DNA of 64,000 bases from Selenobaculum gibii (lineage in GTDB: Bacteria > Bacillota > Negativicutes > ICN-92133). Under the pieces are notes generated by a model. It was not told the DNA's origin. It saw nothing but the letters and a program-made list of their open reading frames with translations, and ran no database searches. The stretch covers positions 969,501 through 1,033,500 of the forward strand of contig NZ_CP120678.1 of assembly GCF_030273445.1 (NCBI RefSeq), written 5' to 3'. The position numbers and the translations under genes were made by a program. Shown in pieces: positions 53,977 to 63,576 of the stretch; position 1 is the first letter of the stretch, and every line of letters starts with the position of its first letter.

Positions 53977-54513
53977 ATGAACAAGAAAAAACAAGGGCTA
54001 CTTATTGTTCATACGGGAAATGGAAAAGGGAAAACGACAGCTGCGCTTGGGTTAGCAGTCCGTGCCTGGGGACAAGGTCTGAAAATATTAATTTTACAAT
54101 TTATCAAAGGCAATTGGAAATATGGAGAATTAAAAGCTTTAGAAAAATTTGCTCCTAATCTTATGATTGAACAGGCGGGAGAAGGTTTTGTAAAACAAGC
54201 AGAAGGTGAAGAAAAATCAAAGCATATAGAAGTTGCACAAAATACTTTTTGGCGAGCTAAAAAAGAAGTTGTATCAGCAGAGTGGGATATGGTTATTCTT
54301 GATGAATTAAATTATGCTGTTAAATTTGGTTTGATTGAAAAAGAAGCTGTATTAGAATTAGTAAAAACGAAGCCGGAAAGTTTACACTTAGTAATTACAG
54401 GTCGAGATGCAATACCTGAATTAATTGAAGTGGCTGATTTGGTAACTGAAATGAAGGAAGTGAAACATCCATATAAGAAAGGAATAAAAGCGCAACGCGG
54501 GGTTGAATTTTAA
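53977..54513 (+). CDS. cobO: Cob(I)alamin adenosyltransferase (CobO/BtuR type)
   Basis: CobO adds the adenosyl group to cobalamin or corrinoid to make coenzyme B12. The 178-residue product has the P-loop GNGKGKTT at residues 14-21, Walker-B-like VILDELNYA and the C-terminal HPYKKGIKAQRGVEF. AAGGAGG precedes the ATG. No cobalamin riboswitch or other B12 genes are seen next to it. Confidence 0.95.
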   Translation: MNKKKQGLLIVHTGNGKGKTTAALGLAVRAWGQGLKILILQFIKGNWKYGELKALEKFAPNLMIEQAGEGFVKQAEGEEKSKHIEVAQNTFWRAKKEVVSAEWDMVILDELNYAVKFGLIEKEAVLELVKTKPESLHLVITGRDAIPELIEVADLVTEMKEVKHPYKKGIKAQRGVEF

Positions 54514-54588
54514 TCAGCTTGCTATAGTTTTATCTTATAATATGGTATCATAGTAAAGTATGTATTTTTAAGGAGGGGATAACTGTAT

Positions 54589-55941
54589 ATGGAAAATGTA
54601 CCTGAAGAGAAGATGAAAAGGGGACTAAAGAATCGTCATATGCAGATGATTGCTTTAGGCGGGGCAATTGGCACTGGACTTTTTTATGGTTCGGCTTCGA
54701 CGATTCAACTTGCTGGCCCGGCAATCGCATTGTCATATTTTATTGGCGGAACGATTATTTTCTTTATTATGCGAATGCTTGGGGAAATGGCTGTAGACAA
54801 TCCTGTCTCAGGCTCATTTAGTTTTTATGCAAAAAGCTATTGGCACGAATTTATAGGTTTTTTGTCTGGATGGAATTATTGGTTTAATTATGTAGTGGTG
54901 AGTATGGCAGAGTTAACCGCCGTTGGAATTTATATGAATTATTGGTACCCGGATATTCCGCAGTGGGTATCTGCTTTAGCTTGTTTAATTATTATTACTT
55001 TGATTAATTTGATTAATGTAAGAATGTACGGTGAGTTTGAATTTTTTACAGCAATTATTAAAGTTGTTGCAATTATTGGTATGATTATTTTTGGTACATA
55101 CTTAATTTTTACGCAGATGGGAGCCTTTCCAGATTGTTTTGCTAACCTATGGCAACATGGTGGTTTTATGCCGAATGGTATTTGGGGCTTAGCATTATCT
55201 TTAGTTATTGTTATGTTTTCTTTTGGGGGAATTGAGCTTATTGGGATTACAGCGGGTGAAGCAGATAACCCTAATAAAACAATTCCGAAAGCAATTAATC
55301 AGGTAATTTGGCGTGTACTTATTTTTTATATTGGTACTTTAGTTGTGTTAATGACATTATATCCATGGAATGAAGTTGGATTAGAAGCAAGTCCGTTTGT
55401 ACAGATATTTTCTAATATCGGGATTCCAGCAGCAGCAAACTTATTGAATATCGTTGTTTTAACAGCGGCATTATCTGTGTATAATAGTGCAATTTATAGT
55501 AATTCTCGGATGCTTTATGGTTTGGCAAAACAAGGGGATGCGCCGAAAATTTTTACGAGGTTAGCAAAAAATGGTGTACCTTATATAGGAATTTTCGTCT
55601 CTTCAGGAATTACATTAATTGTAGTTGCGCTTAATTATTTTATTCCAGGAAAAGTCTTTATGTATTTGATTTCAATTGCTGTTGCAGCAGTTGTTGTTAG
55701 CTGGGTGATTATTACGATAACACATTTAAAATTCCGTAAGTTAAAAATAAGAGAGAATCAAGTGGAACAGTTACATTTTAAATCTATAGGGTATCCGTAT
55801 ATCAATTATCTTTGTTTGGCATTTTTAATTATGATTGTCTTACTTATGACACAAATTGAAGATATGCAGCTCGCCGTGGGAATATTGCCGATTTGGATTG
55901 GCTGTTTATGGATTGGTTATAAAATAAGGAAGAATAAATAG
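54589..55941 (+). CDS. Amino-acid permease (AAT family, APC superfamily)
   Basis: The 450-residue product has about twelve membrane helices. The first helix carries the family motif IALGGAIGTGLFYGSA, and GEMAVDNPVSGSFSFYA follows. Proton-linked uptake of an amino acid is expected, but the substrate cannot be told from sequence. AAGGAGGGG lies about 10 bases before the ATG. It is monocistronic with a strong terminator. Confidence 0.93.
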   Translation: MENVPEEKMKRGLKNRHMQMIALGGAIGTGLFYGSASTIQLAGPAIALSYFIGGTIIFFIMRMLGEMAVDNPVSGSFSFYAKSYWHEFIGFLSGWNYWFNYVVVSMAELTAVGIYMNYWYPDIPQWVSALACLIIITLINLINVRMYGEFEFFTAIIKVVAIIGMIIFGTYLIFTQMGAFPDCFANLWQHGGFMPNGIWGLALSLVIVMFSFGGIELIGITAGEADNPNKTIPKAINQVIWRVLIFYIGTLVVLMTLYPWNEVGLEASPFVQIFSNIGIPAAANLLNIVVLTAALSVYNSAIYSNSRMLYGLAKQGDAPKIFTRLAKNGVPYIGIFVSSGITLIVVALNYFIPGKVFMYLISIAVAAVVVSWVIITITHLKFRKLKIRENQVEQLHFKSIGYPYINYLCLAFLIMIVLLMTQIEDMQLAVGILPIWIGCLWIGYKIRKNK

Positions 55942-55946
55942 AAATT

Positions 55947-55988
55947 ACCCCCGATTTTATTTCACCTAAAAAATCGGGGGTGATTTTT
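55947..55988 (+). terminator. Terminator after the amino-acid permease gene
   Basis: ACCCCCGATTTT and AAAATCGGGGGT pair over 12 bp and are followed by GATTTTTT. It directly follows the permease stop. Confidence 0.88.
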
Positions 55989-56146
55989 TATTTTTAAAAG
56001 AAAAAAATGGATAAAATGTAAGAAACGGATTTTTATCAGAATTATTGAAGTTGTTATTGTATATACATTTTTATTAATAATCGAAGAAATAGTGAATGTA
56101 GCTCCACAAAAGTATGAATTCATGGAGGAGGAACACAACGGGGACG

Positions 56147-56388
56147 AGTATACGGAATAATATATTAGCTGTATCAATTGTTAATATTTTAAATTGAAAT
56201 GATGCACTAAGAGCCAGATGCGCAATGAGAATTTAACAGATGCGGAAAGTACAATTCGTGGTGCAGACATGGCAAAAGAAATTGTGGAATATACGAGGTA
56301 TCAACTCTTAACACAAGCTGCGTAGGCTATGTTAGCACAATCAAATCATAAAGATGATTTCATTTTAGATATGTTAAAAGGATTATAG
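56147..56388 (+). pseudogene. Decayed flagellin fragment
   Basis: From 56218 the frame reads MRNENLTDAESTIRGADMAK then EIVEYTRYQLLTQAA, a stop (TAG, 56323-56325), and AMLAQSN. This is clearly the conserved C-terminal helix of flagellin, and the stop replaces the glutamine codon CAG normally found in QAAQAMLAQ. Just before it, IRNNILAVSIVNILN (56150-56194) resembles a flagellin N-terminus, so the central part may have been deleted; this second match is weaker. There is no ribosome-binding site or full open frame. The rest of the 573-base gap (55,942-56,514) holds two terminators and AT-rich sequence. Confidence 0.78.
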
Positions 56389-56466
56389 TCGAATATTTCA
56401 TAAAGTAAATAAATCTAATAATAAAGGATATATAAATAAATATAGATTTCCCGAGTTTTAGACAAA

Positions 56467-56511
56467 TAAAAAGGACTGTTATAAGTGTACTTGCTTATAA
56501 TAGTCCTTTTA
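56467..56511 (-). terminator. Terminator after hydG
   Basis: AAAAGGACT and AGTCCTTTT pair, with an inner TTATAAG/CTTATAA stem, giving a long hairpin with a T run on the minus strand just after the hydG stop. Confidence 0.8.
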
Positions 56512-56514
56512 TTA

Positions 56515-57942
56515 TTAGAAAAATAAATCTCGAATTCCCTCTTCGATTAATTGGAGGCGTTCGATTGTCGTTTGGCGAATCTTTTCGTTTTCTATTGTTT
56601 TGATTTGATCGTTAATCAACTCTTCACCGATTTTTTTTGTTTCCTCATTGGCATAGTCAAGAAGATATTCTTTAAAGGTTAAAAGAGCATTTGGTAAGCA
56701 AACATTTTGTATTTCACCAGTTTTAGCAAGACTCATAAAGCGGTCGCCAGTGCGACCTTGGCGGTAGCAAGCAGTACAGTAGCTCGGTACGTACCCTTTT
56801 TTACAAAGCATTTGAATAATTTCATCAGGTGAACGCAGATCACTGGTCTCAAATTGCATACTGTTTTGATGATCAGGATGGTCGCTATAAGTTTCTTTAT
56901 ATGCACCAACACCTGTACCAGAAGCAGCGCTAATTTGTGAAATTCCATAATCAATAAGAGTATCTCGATAGTCTGGATCTTCGCGTGTTGATAAAATCAT
57001 TCCTGTATATGGAACCGCCATGCGGATGATTGCAATGATTTTTGCAAAATCTTCATCACTTACGAGATGTGGCATAGTCGATAAATCGACATCTGATGCT
57101 GGACGAATGCGTGGCACGGAAATTGTATGTGGTCCAACACCGAATTCTTTTTCTAAATGCTCGGCGTGTAGAAACATTGCTACAGTATCGTATTTAAAAT
57201 CATATAATCCATATAATGTACCAATGCCAACATCATCAATGCCGCCTTTCATTGCTCTATCCATTGCCGTTGTGTGCCAGTTGTAATCGTGTTTTGGCCC
57301 CGATGGATGAAGGCGGGCATACGTTTCGCGATGATAAGTTTCTTGGAAGAGAATATAAGTGCCGATGCCGGCAGCTTTTAATTTTGCATAATCCTCAATT
57401 GTAGTAGCGGCAATATTTACATTGGCACGTCGAATACTGCCGTTGTCAAATTTTAAACTATAAATTTGTTTTAATACATCGGTTACATATTCAATTGGGC
57501 AATTGACAGGATCTTCACCTGCTTCTACAGCTAAACGCTTATGTCCCAAAGCTTCAAGGATTTTGACTTCTTGTGCGACATCTTCCATGCTTAGACGGCG
57601 GCGAAGCTGTTTCTCGTTTGATGCGCAATAGCCACAATAGACACAGTTGTTTACACAATAGCTGGAAATATATAAAGGTGCAAAGAGGACAATTCGTTTT
57701 CCATAAATAGCTTCTTTAATTTCTGCAGCTGTGGAAAACATCTTCTGTATTAATTCTTGATTTTCTACTTGTAATAAGATTGCTACTTCGGCGGAAGTTA
57801 ATCCGTGTTTTGTTCTGGCTTTCTCAATAATTTGTTTTACGAGACTTGCATCAGAAGCTTTGCTTTTCCCATCAGCAAGCAACTGAAAAATTAACTGGTC
57901 ATCAATAAATGCATCACTGGTTCTTTGCGTGTTATCAATCAT
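56515..57942 (-). CDS. hydG: [FeFe]-hydrogenase maturase HydG
   Basis: HydG is a radical SAM enzyme that splits tyrosine to give the CO and CN ligands of the [FeFe]-hydrogenase H-cluster. The product (475 residues from ATG 57942, with AAGGAGGG upstream) has the radical SAM motif Cys96-x3-Cys100-x2-Cys103 and the HydG-specific C-terminal cluster Cys389-x2-Cys392-x22-Cys415, which separates it from ThiH. The hydrogenase and HydE/HydF are not in this window. It overlaps the TM1266-type gene by 8 bases. Confidence 0.96.
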   Translation of the reverse strand: MIDNTQRTSDAFIDDQLIFQLLADGKSKASDASLVKQIIEKARTKHGLTSAEVAILLQVENQELIQKMFSTAAEIKEAIYGKRIVLFAPLYISSYCVNNCVYCGYCASNEKQLRRRLSMEDVAQEVKILEALGHKRLAVEAGEDPVNCPIEYVTDVLKQIYSLKFDNGSIRRANVNIAATTIEDYAKLKAAGIGTYILFQETYHRETYARLHPSGPKHDYNWHTTAMDRAMKGGIDDVGIGTLYGLYDFKYDTVAMFLHAEHLEKEFGVGPHTISVPRIRPASDVDLSTMPHLVSDEDFAKIIAIIRMAVPYTGMILSTREDPDYRDTLIDYGISQISAASGTGVGAYKETYSDHPDHQNSMQFETSDLRSPDEIIQMLCKKGYVPSYCTACYRQGRTGDRFMSLAKTGEIQNVCLPNALLTFKEYLLDYANEETKKIGEELINDQIKTIENEKIRQTTIERLQLIEEGIRDLFF

Positions 57943-58210
57943 TTGATAATCCCTCCTTGAAATGTTGTTTCTTGGTGAGGGCAGACTTGACTGTGACACC
58001 GGAGAGATTTCCTAGTTTCCCAGTAAAGGCACCTACTTCATCGGTAGTTCCCTCAATGATGAGAGCGATTAAGCCTATTTTTTCTTCGTGTTTTGGAACC
58101 CCTATCCGGCCAATAATTAAATAGCTGTATTGGCTAATAATTTGATTGACATCATATGCAGTTTCGTTAGGGTTTTCAAGTACGATTCCTATGACTCCAA
58201 ATCTTTTCAT
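57935..58210 (-). CDS. Iron-only hydrogenase system regulator, TM1266 family
   Basis: The 91-residue product is a small ACT/NikR-like ferredoxin-fold protein, opening MKRFGVIGIVLENP and containing RIGVPKHEEKIGLIALIIEGT (fragments). The family is known for its link to hydrogenase maturation genes. The open frame reaches 58342, but ATG 58210 with AGGAGGC fits the family length. It lies directly upstream of and overlaps hydG. Function in regulation is inferred from the family. Confidence 0.92.
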   Translation of the reverse strand: MKRFGVIGIVLENPNETAYDVNQIISQYSYLIIGRIGVPKHEEKIGLIALIIEGTTDEVGAFTGKLGNLSGVTVKSALTKKQHFKEGLSND

Positions 58211-58322
58211 AGTGCCTCCTAAAATCTTTCCTAATGCGCAGGTTGTATACCCTTGCGTCAGAATGCTAAACAAATCCTTAAAACGATAACTATTATTGCT
58301 GAATAATTGTCGTTTATCAGAT
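58211..58322 (-). promoter_or_regulatory. Structured leader of the TM1266-hydG operon
   Basis: Between the predicted start site and ATG 58210 lie about 112 bases with two hairpins. One is AAACGA/TCGTTT with an inner ATTATT/AATAAT (58281-58315). The other is CGCAGG/CCTTGCG (58238-58258) with a one-base bulge, just before the ribosome-binding region. A long folded leader suggests RNA-level control. I do not match it to a known riboswitch. Confidence 0.45.
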
Positions 58323-58328
58323 ACCTTT

Positions 58329-58357
58329 ATTATACAGCACAAAAAAAAATTTGTTAA
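58329..58357 (-). promoter_or_regulatory. Sigma-A-type promoter of TM1266-hydG
   Basis: On the minus strand TTAACA (58357-58352) and a perfect TATAAT (58334-58329) are 17 bases apart, with nine consecutive T in the spacer. Confidence 0.8.
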
Positions 58358-58552
58358 GTTAAAGAAGTAGGCGATTATATTTTATGGAGTGGCAGGATTA
58401 TAAAAATTTATAGAGAAATATAAAATGTTAAACGATTGTAATGTTGTAAACTGATAGTGAACTATTCTTTTTAGAGAGTAGTTAAAATTGCAATGGTTGT
58501 TAAGTAATTCTTACAATTCGTGAGATAGAACATATAGAATAGGAGATAATTT

Positions 58553-60205
58553 ATGAAAAGTGATGCAGTAAAAAAAGGGTCAACACGGTCGGCGCACCGG
58601 TCGTTATTCTATGCAATGGGATATGGTCCGGAAGATCTAAATAAACCATTAATTGGTGTAGTGAATTCTTTTAATGAAATTATTCCTGGACATATTCATT
58701 TGAGAACAATTGCTGAAGCGGTGAAACTTGGTGTTGCAGCAGCAGGCGGAACACCGATAGAATTTCCGGCGATAGGTGTTTGCGATGGGATTGCAATGGG
58801 ACATGAAGGGATGAAATATTCTTTGGCAAGTCGTGAGTTAATTGCTGATTCAATAGAGGCTGTAGCAAAAGCACATGCATTTGATGGTTTAGTATTGATT
58901 CCGAACTGCGATAAAGTTGTACCAGGAATGATTATGGCAGCAGCTAGACTTAATATTCCTTGTATAGTTGTTAGTGGTGGTCCAATGTTAGCCGGACGTT
59001 ATCAAGGAAAAGATGCAAGTGTAAGCAATGCGTTTGAAGCGGCAGGGAAATTTGAAGCTGGAAAAATGAGTGAAGATGAACTTGCTGATTTAGAAAAAAG
59101 TGTTTGTCCCGGATGTGGATCTTGTGCTGGATTATTTACAGCAAATACAATGAACTCATTAACTGAAGCACTTGGGTTAGGGCTTCCTGGCAATGGAACA
59201 ATTCCAGCGGCATATTTTGGACAACGTAGAATGCTTGCGAAAAAAGCTGGAGAAACAATTCTTCATTTAGTAAAAGAAGATATAAAACCTAAAGATATAT
59301 TAACAAAAAAAGCATTTGAAAATGCCATTGCAGTTGATATGGGGATTGGTGGCTCTTCCAATACGGTACTTCATCTAACAGCGATTGCACATGAAGCGGG
59401 AATAGATCTTCCATTATCTTTATTTGATGAAATCAGCGCTAAAACACCTTATATTACTAAATTAAGTCCTGGTGGAACGCATCATATGCAGGATTTGAAT
59501 GAGGCAGGTGGAATTAATGCTGTTTTAAAAGAGTTATCAAAACGCAATATTATTCATTTAGATGCACTTACAGTTACGGGAACAATGGAAGAAAGAATAA
59601 AATATGCAGAAATTGTTCGTCAAGATGTCATTAAAACAGTAGAAGCACCGTATCGTAATAAAGGTGGTATTGCAATTTTACAAGGGAATCTTGCACCGGA
59701 TTGTGCTGTAGTAAAAGAAAGTGCTGTTACAGAAGATATGTTAGTGTATCAAGGAACTGCAAAATGTTTTGATTCGGAAGAAGCGGCAATTGATGCAATT
59801 GTCGGTGGGAAAATTAAAGACGGAGATGTCGTTGTAATTCGTTATGAAGGACCACAAGGTGGCCCAGGGATGAGAGAAATGCTAAATCCAACTGCTGTAA
59901 TTACAGGAATGGGATTGAAGGTTGCCTTGATTACAGATGGTCGCTTTAGTGGTGCTACACGTGGTGCCTGCATAGGGCACGTATCTCCAGAAGCGATGGT
60001 TGGTGGACCAATTGCGCTTATACAAGATGGAGATAAAATAGATATTGATATTCCAAATCGCAAATTAAATTTAATAGTTAGTGATGAGGTCATGGCAAAA
60101 CGTAAAGCAGCTTGGGTACAACCTCCACGTAAAATTACAAAAGGCTATTTATCACGTTATGCACGTCTTGCAGGTTCTGCTAGCATTGGTGCAGTTTTAG
60201 AATAG
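58553..60205 (+). CDS. ilvD: Dihydroxy-acid dehydratase
   Basis: IlvD dehydrates dihydroxy-acids in valine, isoleucine and leucine synthesis and carries an Fe-S cluster. The 550-residue product has cysteines in [18 protein letters not shown] (Cys119) and CPGCGSC (195-201), and the family motifs [19 protein letters not shown] (fragment) near the C-terminus. TAGGAG precedes the ATG. It stands alone here; other ilv genes are not adjacent, and no clear leader peptide or T-box is seen upstream. Confidence 0.97.
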   Translation: MKSDAVKKGSTRSAHRSLFYAMGYGPEDLNKPLIGVVNSFNEIIPGHIHLRTIAEAVKLGVAAAGGTPIEFPAIGVCDGIAMGHEGMKYSLASRELIADSIEAVAKAHAFDGLVLIPNCDKVVPGMIMAAARLNIPCIVVSGGPMLAGRYQGKDASVSNAFEAAGKFEAGKMSEDELADLEKSVCPGCGSCAGLFTANTMNSLTEALGLGLPGNGTIPAAYFGQRRMLAKKAGETILHLVKEDIKPKDILTKKAFENAIAVDMGIGGSSNTVLHLTAIAHEAGIDLPLSLFDEISAKTPYITKLSPGGTHHMQDLNEAGGINAVLKELSKRNIIHLDALTVTGTMEERIKYAEIVRQDVIKTVEAPYRNKGGIAILQGNLAPDCAVVKESAVTEDMLVYQGTAKCFDSEEAAIDAIVGGKIKDGDVVVIRYEGPQGGPGMREMLNPTAVITGMGLKVALITDGRFSGATRGACIGHVSPEAMVGGPIALIQDGDKIDIDIPNRKLNLIVSDEVMAKRKAAWVQPPRKITKGYLSRYARLAGSASIGAVLE

Positions 60206-60216
60206 ATTTAATCAAT

Positions 60217-60255
60217 AAAGAGCATTGTGAATTTAAATTTTGCAATGCTCTTTTT
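60217..60255 (+). terminator. Terminator after ilvD
   Basis: AAAGAGCATTG and CAATGCTCTTT pair over 11 bp with a 15-base loop, followed by a T run. Confidence 0.85.
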
Positions 60256-60279
60256 ATTTATATCTTAAATAATTAGTAT

Positions 60280-60308
60280 TTGTCAGCTGAAAAAAAATAA
60301 GGTAGAAT
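60280..60308 (+). promoter_or_regulatory. Promoter of the phosphohexomutase gene
   Basis: TTGTCA (60280-60285) and TAGAAT (60303-60308) are separated by 17 bases, about 60 bases before the start codon. Confidence 0.7.
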
Positions 60309-60369
60309 TTAAAGGGTTATTTGAGAGGAAGTTTGTAATATTTATATATTGAAATTAGGTTGGTGAAGA

Positions 60370-61896
60370 ATGATGAGAGAAATATGGTCAGATTTACAAA
60401 ATGGTACAGATATTCGTGGGATTGCAATTGAAGCACCAGGAAAAACAGTGAATTTAACGTCAGAAAAGGCAAAATATATCGCAATAGGTTTTGTGCATTG
60501 GATAAGCAAAACAAGCAAAAAAGAAATTGGTCAATTGAAGATTGCAGTAGGTATGGATTCAAGATTATCAGGTCCGGAAATTAAAGCTGCATTTATTGAA
60601 GGTGTAAAGAGTCAAGGATGTACAATTTATGATTGTCATATGGCAACAACACCTGCAATGTTTATGAGTACAGTTATGGATGCATATCAATGTGATGGTT
60701 CAGTTATGATTACAGCAAGTCATTTGCCATATTATTACAATGGATTAAAGTTTTTCACAAAAGATGGTGGCTGTGAAAAAGAAGATATTAAAGCAATTCT
60801 TGAATTGGCTTCAAAAACAGAAGTTGGTGAAAAAACTGAGAAGGCTGTAGTAAAAAGTGTGAATTTAATTGGTGATTATGCAAATTTACTTGTGAATATT
60901 ATTCGGAAAGGTGTAAATTCTAAAACCAATTATGATCGGCCTTTAACTGGATGTAAAATTATTGTAGATGCAGGGAATGGTGCCGGAGGATTTTTTGCGG
61001 CTCAAGTTTTAGAAAAGCTAGGGGCAAACACAGAAGGAAGTCAATTTTTAGATCCTGATGGGAATTTTCCAAACCACGTACCAAATCCAGAGAATAATGA
61101 AGCTATTGAATCAATCAAAAAAGCGGTATTAGATACTAAAGCTGATTTAGGGATTATTTTTGATACGGATGTAGATAGGGCAGCAGTAGTAAGTTCTGAT
61201 GGTGTAGAAGTTAATAAAAATGCTCTTATAGCGCTTATTTCCTCTATTATATTAGAAGAACATCCAAAATCTACAATTGTTACAGATTCGGTTACTTCTA
61301 TTGGTTTAGCTGAGTTTATTGATAGTTTAGGCGGCATACATCATCGCTTTAAACGCGGTTACAAAAATGTTATTAATGAATCAAAAAGATTGAATCAAGA
61401 AGGGATTGCATCTTATTTAGCGATTGAAACCTCTGGACATGCAGCGTTAAAAGAAAATTATTTTCTAGATGATGGTGCTTATTTAATTGCAAAAATTTTA
61501 ATTAAAATGGCATTATTAAATGAAGCAGGCAAATCTATTCAAAGTCTAATTACGAAACTAAAAACTCCGGTCGAAAGTTTGGATTTTAGAATTGGTATCA
61601 AAAAGACAGAGTTTAAACCTTATGGATTTATGGTTCTAGATGAATTAGCTACTTTTGTTACAAAGGTAGAAGGATGGAGTTTAGTACCCAATAATTATGA
61701 AGGTGTAAGAGTTAATGTAGGTGAAAATTGTGGTGATGGTTGGTTCTTGCTTCGTATGTCATTGCATGAACCTGTACTGGCGTTAAATGTAGAATCTGAC
61801 GTAGCTGGGGGTATTCAAATGATAGTTAACAAATTAAGTGAATTTTTAGAGCAATATAAAGAACTGGATATAGATTCGATTAATAAAATAGGTTAG
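60370..61896 (+). CDS. Phosphomannomutase/phosphoglucomutase
   Basis: Members of the alpha-D-phosphohexomutase family interconvert 1- and 6-phosphate sugars for envelope and polysaccharide synthesis. The 508-residue product has the catalytic serine in ITASHLPYYYNG (Ser117), the metal-binding DTDVDRA, and the sugar-binding ETSGH segment. Two ATGs lie in tandem at 60370. Substrate preference (mannose, glucose or other) cannot be told from sequence. Confidence 0.93.
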   Translation: MMREIWSDLQNGTDIRGIAIEAPGKTVNLTSEKAKYIAIGFVHWISKTSKKEIGQLKIAVGMDSRLSGPEIKAAFIEGVKSQGCTIYDCHMATTPAMFMSTVMDAYQCDGSVMITASHLPYYYNGLKFFTKDGGCEKEDIKAILELASKTEVGEKTEKAVVKSVNLIGDYANLLVNIIRKGVNSKTNYDRPLTGCKIIVDAGNGAGGFFAAQVLEKLGANTEGSQFLDPDGNFPNHVPNPENNEAIESIKKAVLDTKADLGIIFDTDVDRAAVVSSDGVEVNKNALIALISSIILEEHPKSTIVTDSVTSIGLAEFIDSLGGIHHRFKRGYKNVINESKRLNQEGIASYLAIETSGHAALKENYFLDDGAYLIAKILIKMALLNEAGKSIQSLITKLKTPVESLDFRIGIKKTEFKPYGFMVLDELATFVTKVEGWSLVPNNYEGVRVNVGENCGDGWFLLRMSLHEPVLALNVESDVAGGIQMIVNKLSEFLEQYKELDIDSINKIG

Positions 61897-61897
61897 G

Positions 61898-61938
61898 AAA
61901 ATAAGTTGAAGATTTTGAAAATCTTCAACTTATTTTTC
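61898..61938 (+). terminator. Terminator after the phosphohexomutase gene
   Basis: AAAATAAGTTGAAGATTTT and AAAATCTTCAACTTATTTT are perfect 19-base arms separated by one base, with a final TT run. It overlaps the stop codon region and may act in both directions. Confidence 0.88.
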
Positions 61939-62049
61939 TTATAATTGCATATTGTTAAAATATGTGATAGGATTTTATCTGACTTTGTGGAATGATATAT
62001 ATTTAACGGATTAAAGAATTTATTCATTATTTTTATAGAGGTGTAGGAA

Positions 62050-62508
62050 ATGCATATTGTACTAATTGAACCAGAAATACCAGGAAATACGGGGAATATT
62101 GCAAGGTTATGTGCAGCTACAGGATGTGAGCTTCACTTGGTCAAACCACTTGGATTTTCTGTAGACGACAAATATCTAAAAAGAGCAGGATTAGACTATT
62201 GGAATTTGGTGAAAATTCATTATCATGAAAATTTCGCTGAAGTGCAGGGAAAATATCCTGAAGCAACGTTTTATTACAATACAACAAAGGCAAAAAAAGC
62301 ATATAGTGAAATAAGTTTTCAAGTGAATGATTTTTTAGTTTTTGGCAAGGAAACAGCAGGAATTCCTGAAGATATTTTAAAGGCAAATTGGGAAAACTGT
62401 ATTCGAATACCGATGATTCATGATGCAAGATCACTTAATCTTTCTAATTCAGTGGCAATTGTTGCATATGAGGCATTAAAACAATGTGGCTTCAAAGAAT
62501 TATGTTAA
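62050..62508 (+). CDS. trmL: tRNA (cytidine(34)-2'-O)-methyltransferase TrmL
   Basis: TrmL methylates the wobble ribose of certain tRNA-Leu. The 152-residue SPOUT-fold protein has MHIVLIEPEIPGNTGNIARLC at the start, GKETAGIP and RSLNLSNSVAIVAYEAL near the C-terminal knot (fragments). The length is standard. It is not part of an obvious operon. Confidence 0.95.
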   Translation: MHIVLIEPEIPGNTGNIARLCAATGCELHLVKPLGFSVDDKYLKRAGLDYWNLVKIHYHENFAEVQGKYPEATFYYNTTKAKKAYSEISFQVNDFLVFGKETAGIPEDILKANWENCIRIPMIHDARSLNLSNSVAIVAYEALKQCGFKELC

Positions 62509-62539
62509 TTTTATAATAACATAGCTAAACAAATTCTAT

Positions 62540-62568
62540 TTGCAATAAAATTAGCATAAAGATACGAT
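62540..62568 (+). promoter_or_regulatory. Possible promoter of murB
   Basis: TTGCAA (62540-62545) and TACGAT (62563-62568) are 17 bases apart, about 50 bases before the murB start. Confidence 0.4.
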
Positions 62569-62616
62569 AATATAAAGTGTAAAACATAAAATAAAAAGAG
62601 AAGGAATGAATTTATT

Positions 62617-63534
62617 TTGCACAAAGAAAATGAATTTATTTTAGCAATACAGAAGGTTTTAGAGCCTAAACAAATTTTGCTTAATGAACCAATGAAATAT
62701 CATACGACTTTTAAAATTGGTGGACCGGCAGATTATTTGTTATTACCTGCATCACTTGATGAATTAACTGAAGTTTTGGCAGCTGTTAAATCATATGATA
62801 TGCCGCTTACGATTTTAGGAAATGGTTCTAATGTATTAGTTCTTGATCGTGGAATTCGTGGTGTTGTAATAAAGTTTGATAAAAGTTTTGCTTACTTAAA
62901 ACAAAAAGAAGATAGCGTGGTTGCTGGAGCGGGAGCCCTCCTTAAAGATGTTTCAAAATTTGCGGCGAGATGCGGGTTAACTGGAATGGAGTTTGCCGTA
63001 GGAATTCCTGGAAGTATTGGTGGGGCAGTTTTTATGAATGCTGGTGCTTATGATGGAGAAATTAGTCATATTGTTTCTGCGGTTACAGCCGTAAGCCGCG
63101 ATGGAGAAGTAAAAAGATTTGAGCGTAAGGAATTGGACTTTGGGTATCGTCATAGTGTTTTCCAAGAAAATGGCGATATTATTTGTGAAATAGAATTATC
63201 TTTAATGTCAGGAATTCATACAGAAATTCATGATAAAATGGGCGATTTAACACAAAGACGTGAAAGTAGGCAACCGCTTGAAATGCCGAGTGCTGGTAGT
63301 ACCTTTAAGCGCCCAGTTGGCCATTTTGCAGGGACATTAATAGAGCAAAGTGGATTAAAAGGGTTTAGAATAGGCGGTGCGCAGGTATCTCCGAAACACG
63401 CGGGGTTTGTTATTAATGCAGGAGATGCAAAAGCACAAGATGTTCTTGACTTAATCAATGAAGTACAGAGATTAGTTTATGAAAAACATGGTGTGAAATT
63501 GTATCCAGAGGTGCGGACGTTAGGGGAAAAATAA
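62617..63534 (+). CDS. murB: UDP-N-acetylenolpyruvoylglucosamine reductase
   Basis: MurB reduces enolpyruvyl-UDP-GlcNAc to UDP-MurNAc in peptidoglycan synthesis. The 305-residue flavoprotein has the FAD-binding GNGSNVLVLDRG and PGSIGGAVFMNAGAYDGE segments, the catalytic SAGSTFKRP and the C-terminal HGVKLYPEVRTLG. The start is a TTG at 62617, with AAGGA about 11 bases upstream; an ATG at 62606 is out of frame. Confidence 0.96.
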   Translation: MHKENEFILAIQKVLEPKQILLNEPMKYHTTFKIGGPADYLLLPASLDELTEVLAAVKSYDMPLTILGNGSNVLVLDRGIRGVVIKFDKSFAYLKQKEDSVVAGAGALLKDVSKFAARCGLTGMEFAVGIPGSIGGAVFMNAGAYDGEISHIVSAVTAVSRDGEVKRFERKELDFGYRHSVFQENGDIICEIELSLMSGIHTEIHDKMGDLTQRRESRQPLEMPSAGSTFKRPVGHFAGTLIEQSGLKGFRIGGAQVSPKHAGFVINAGDAKAQDVLDLINEVQRLVYEKHGVKLYPEVRTLGEK

Positions 63535-63576
63535 ATAGATTTATAAAGTATTATATTTAAGATGGTGTTTGTTTAT

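Noticed and set aside
53977-54513. Cobalamin riboswitch before cobO
   Set aside because: The upstream region is short and carries only a promoter and a ribosome-binding site; no B12-box-like sequence was found.
56515-57942. Assignment of the radical SAM gene to thiamine synthesis (ThiH)
   Set aside because: The C-terminal Cys-x2-Cys-x22-Cys motif and the adjacent TM1266-family gene are typical of HydG, and ThiH lacks that motif.
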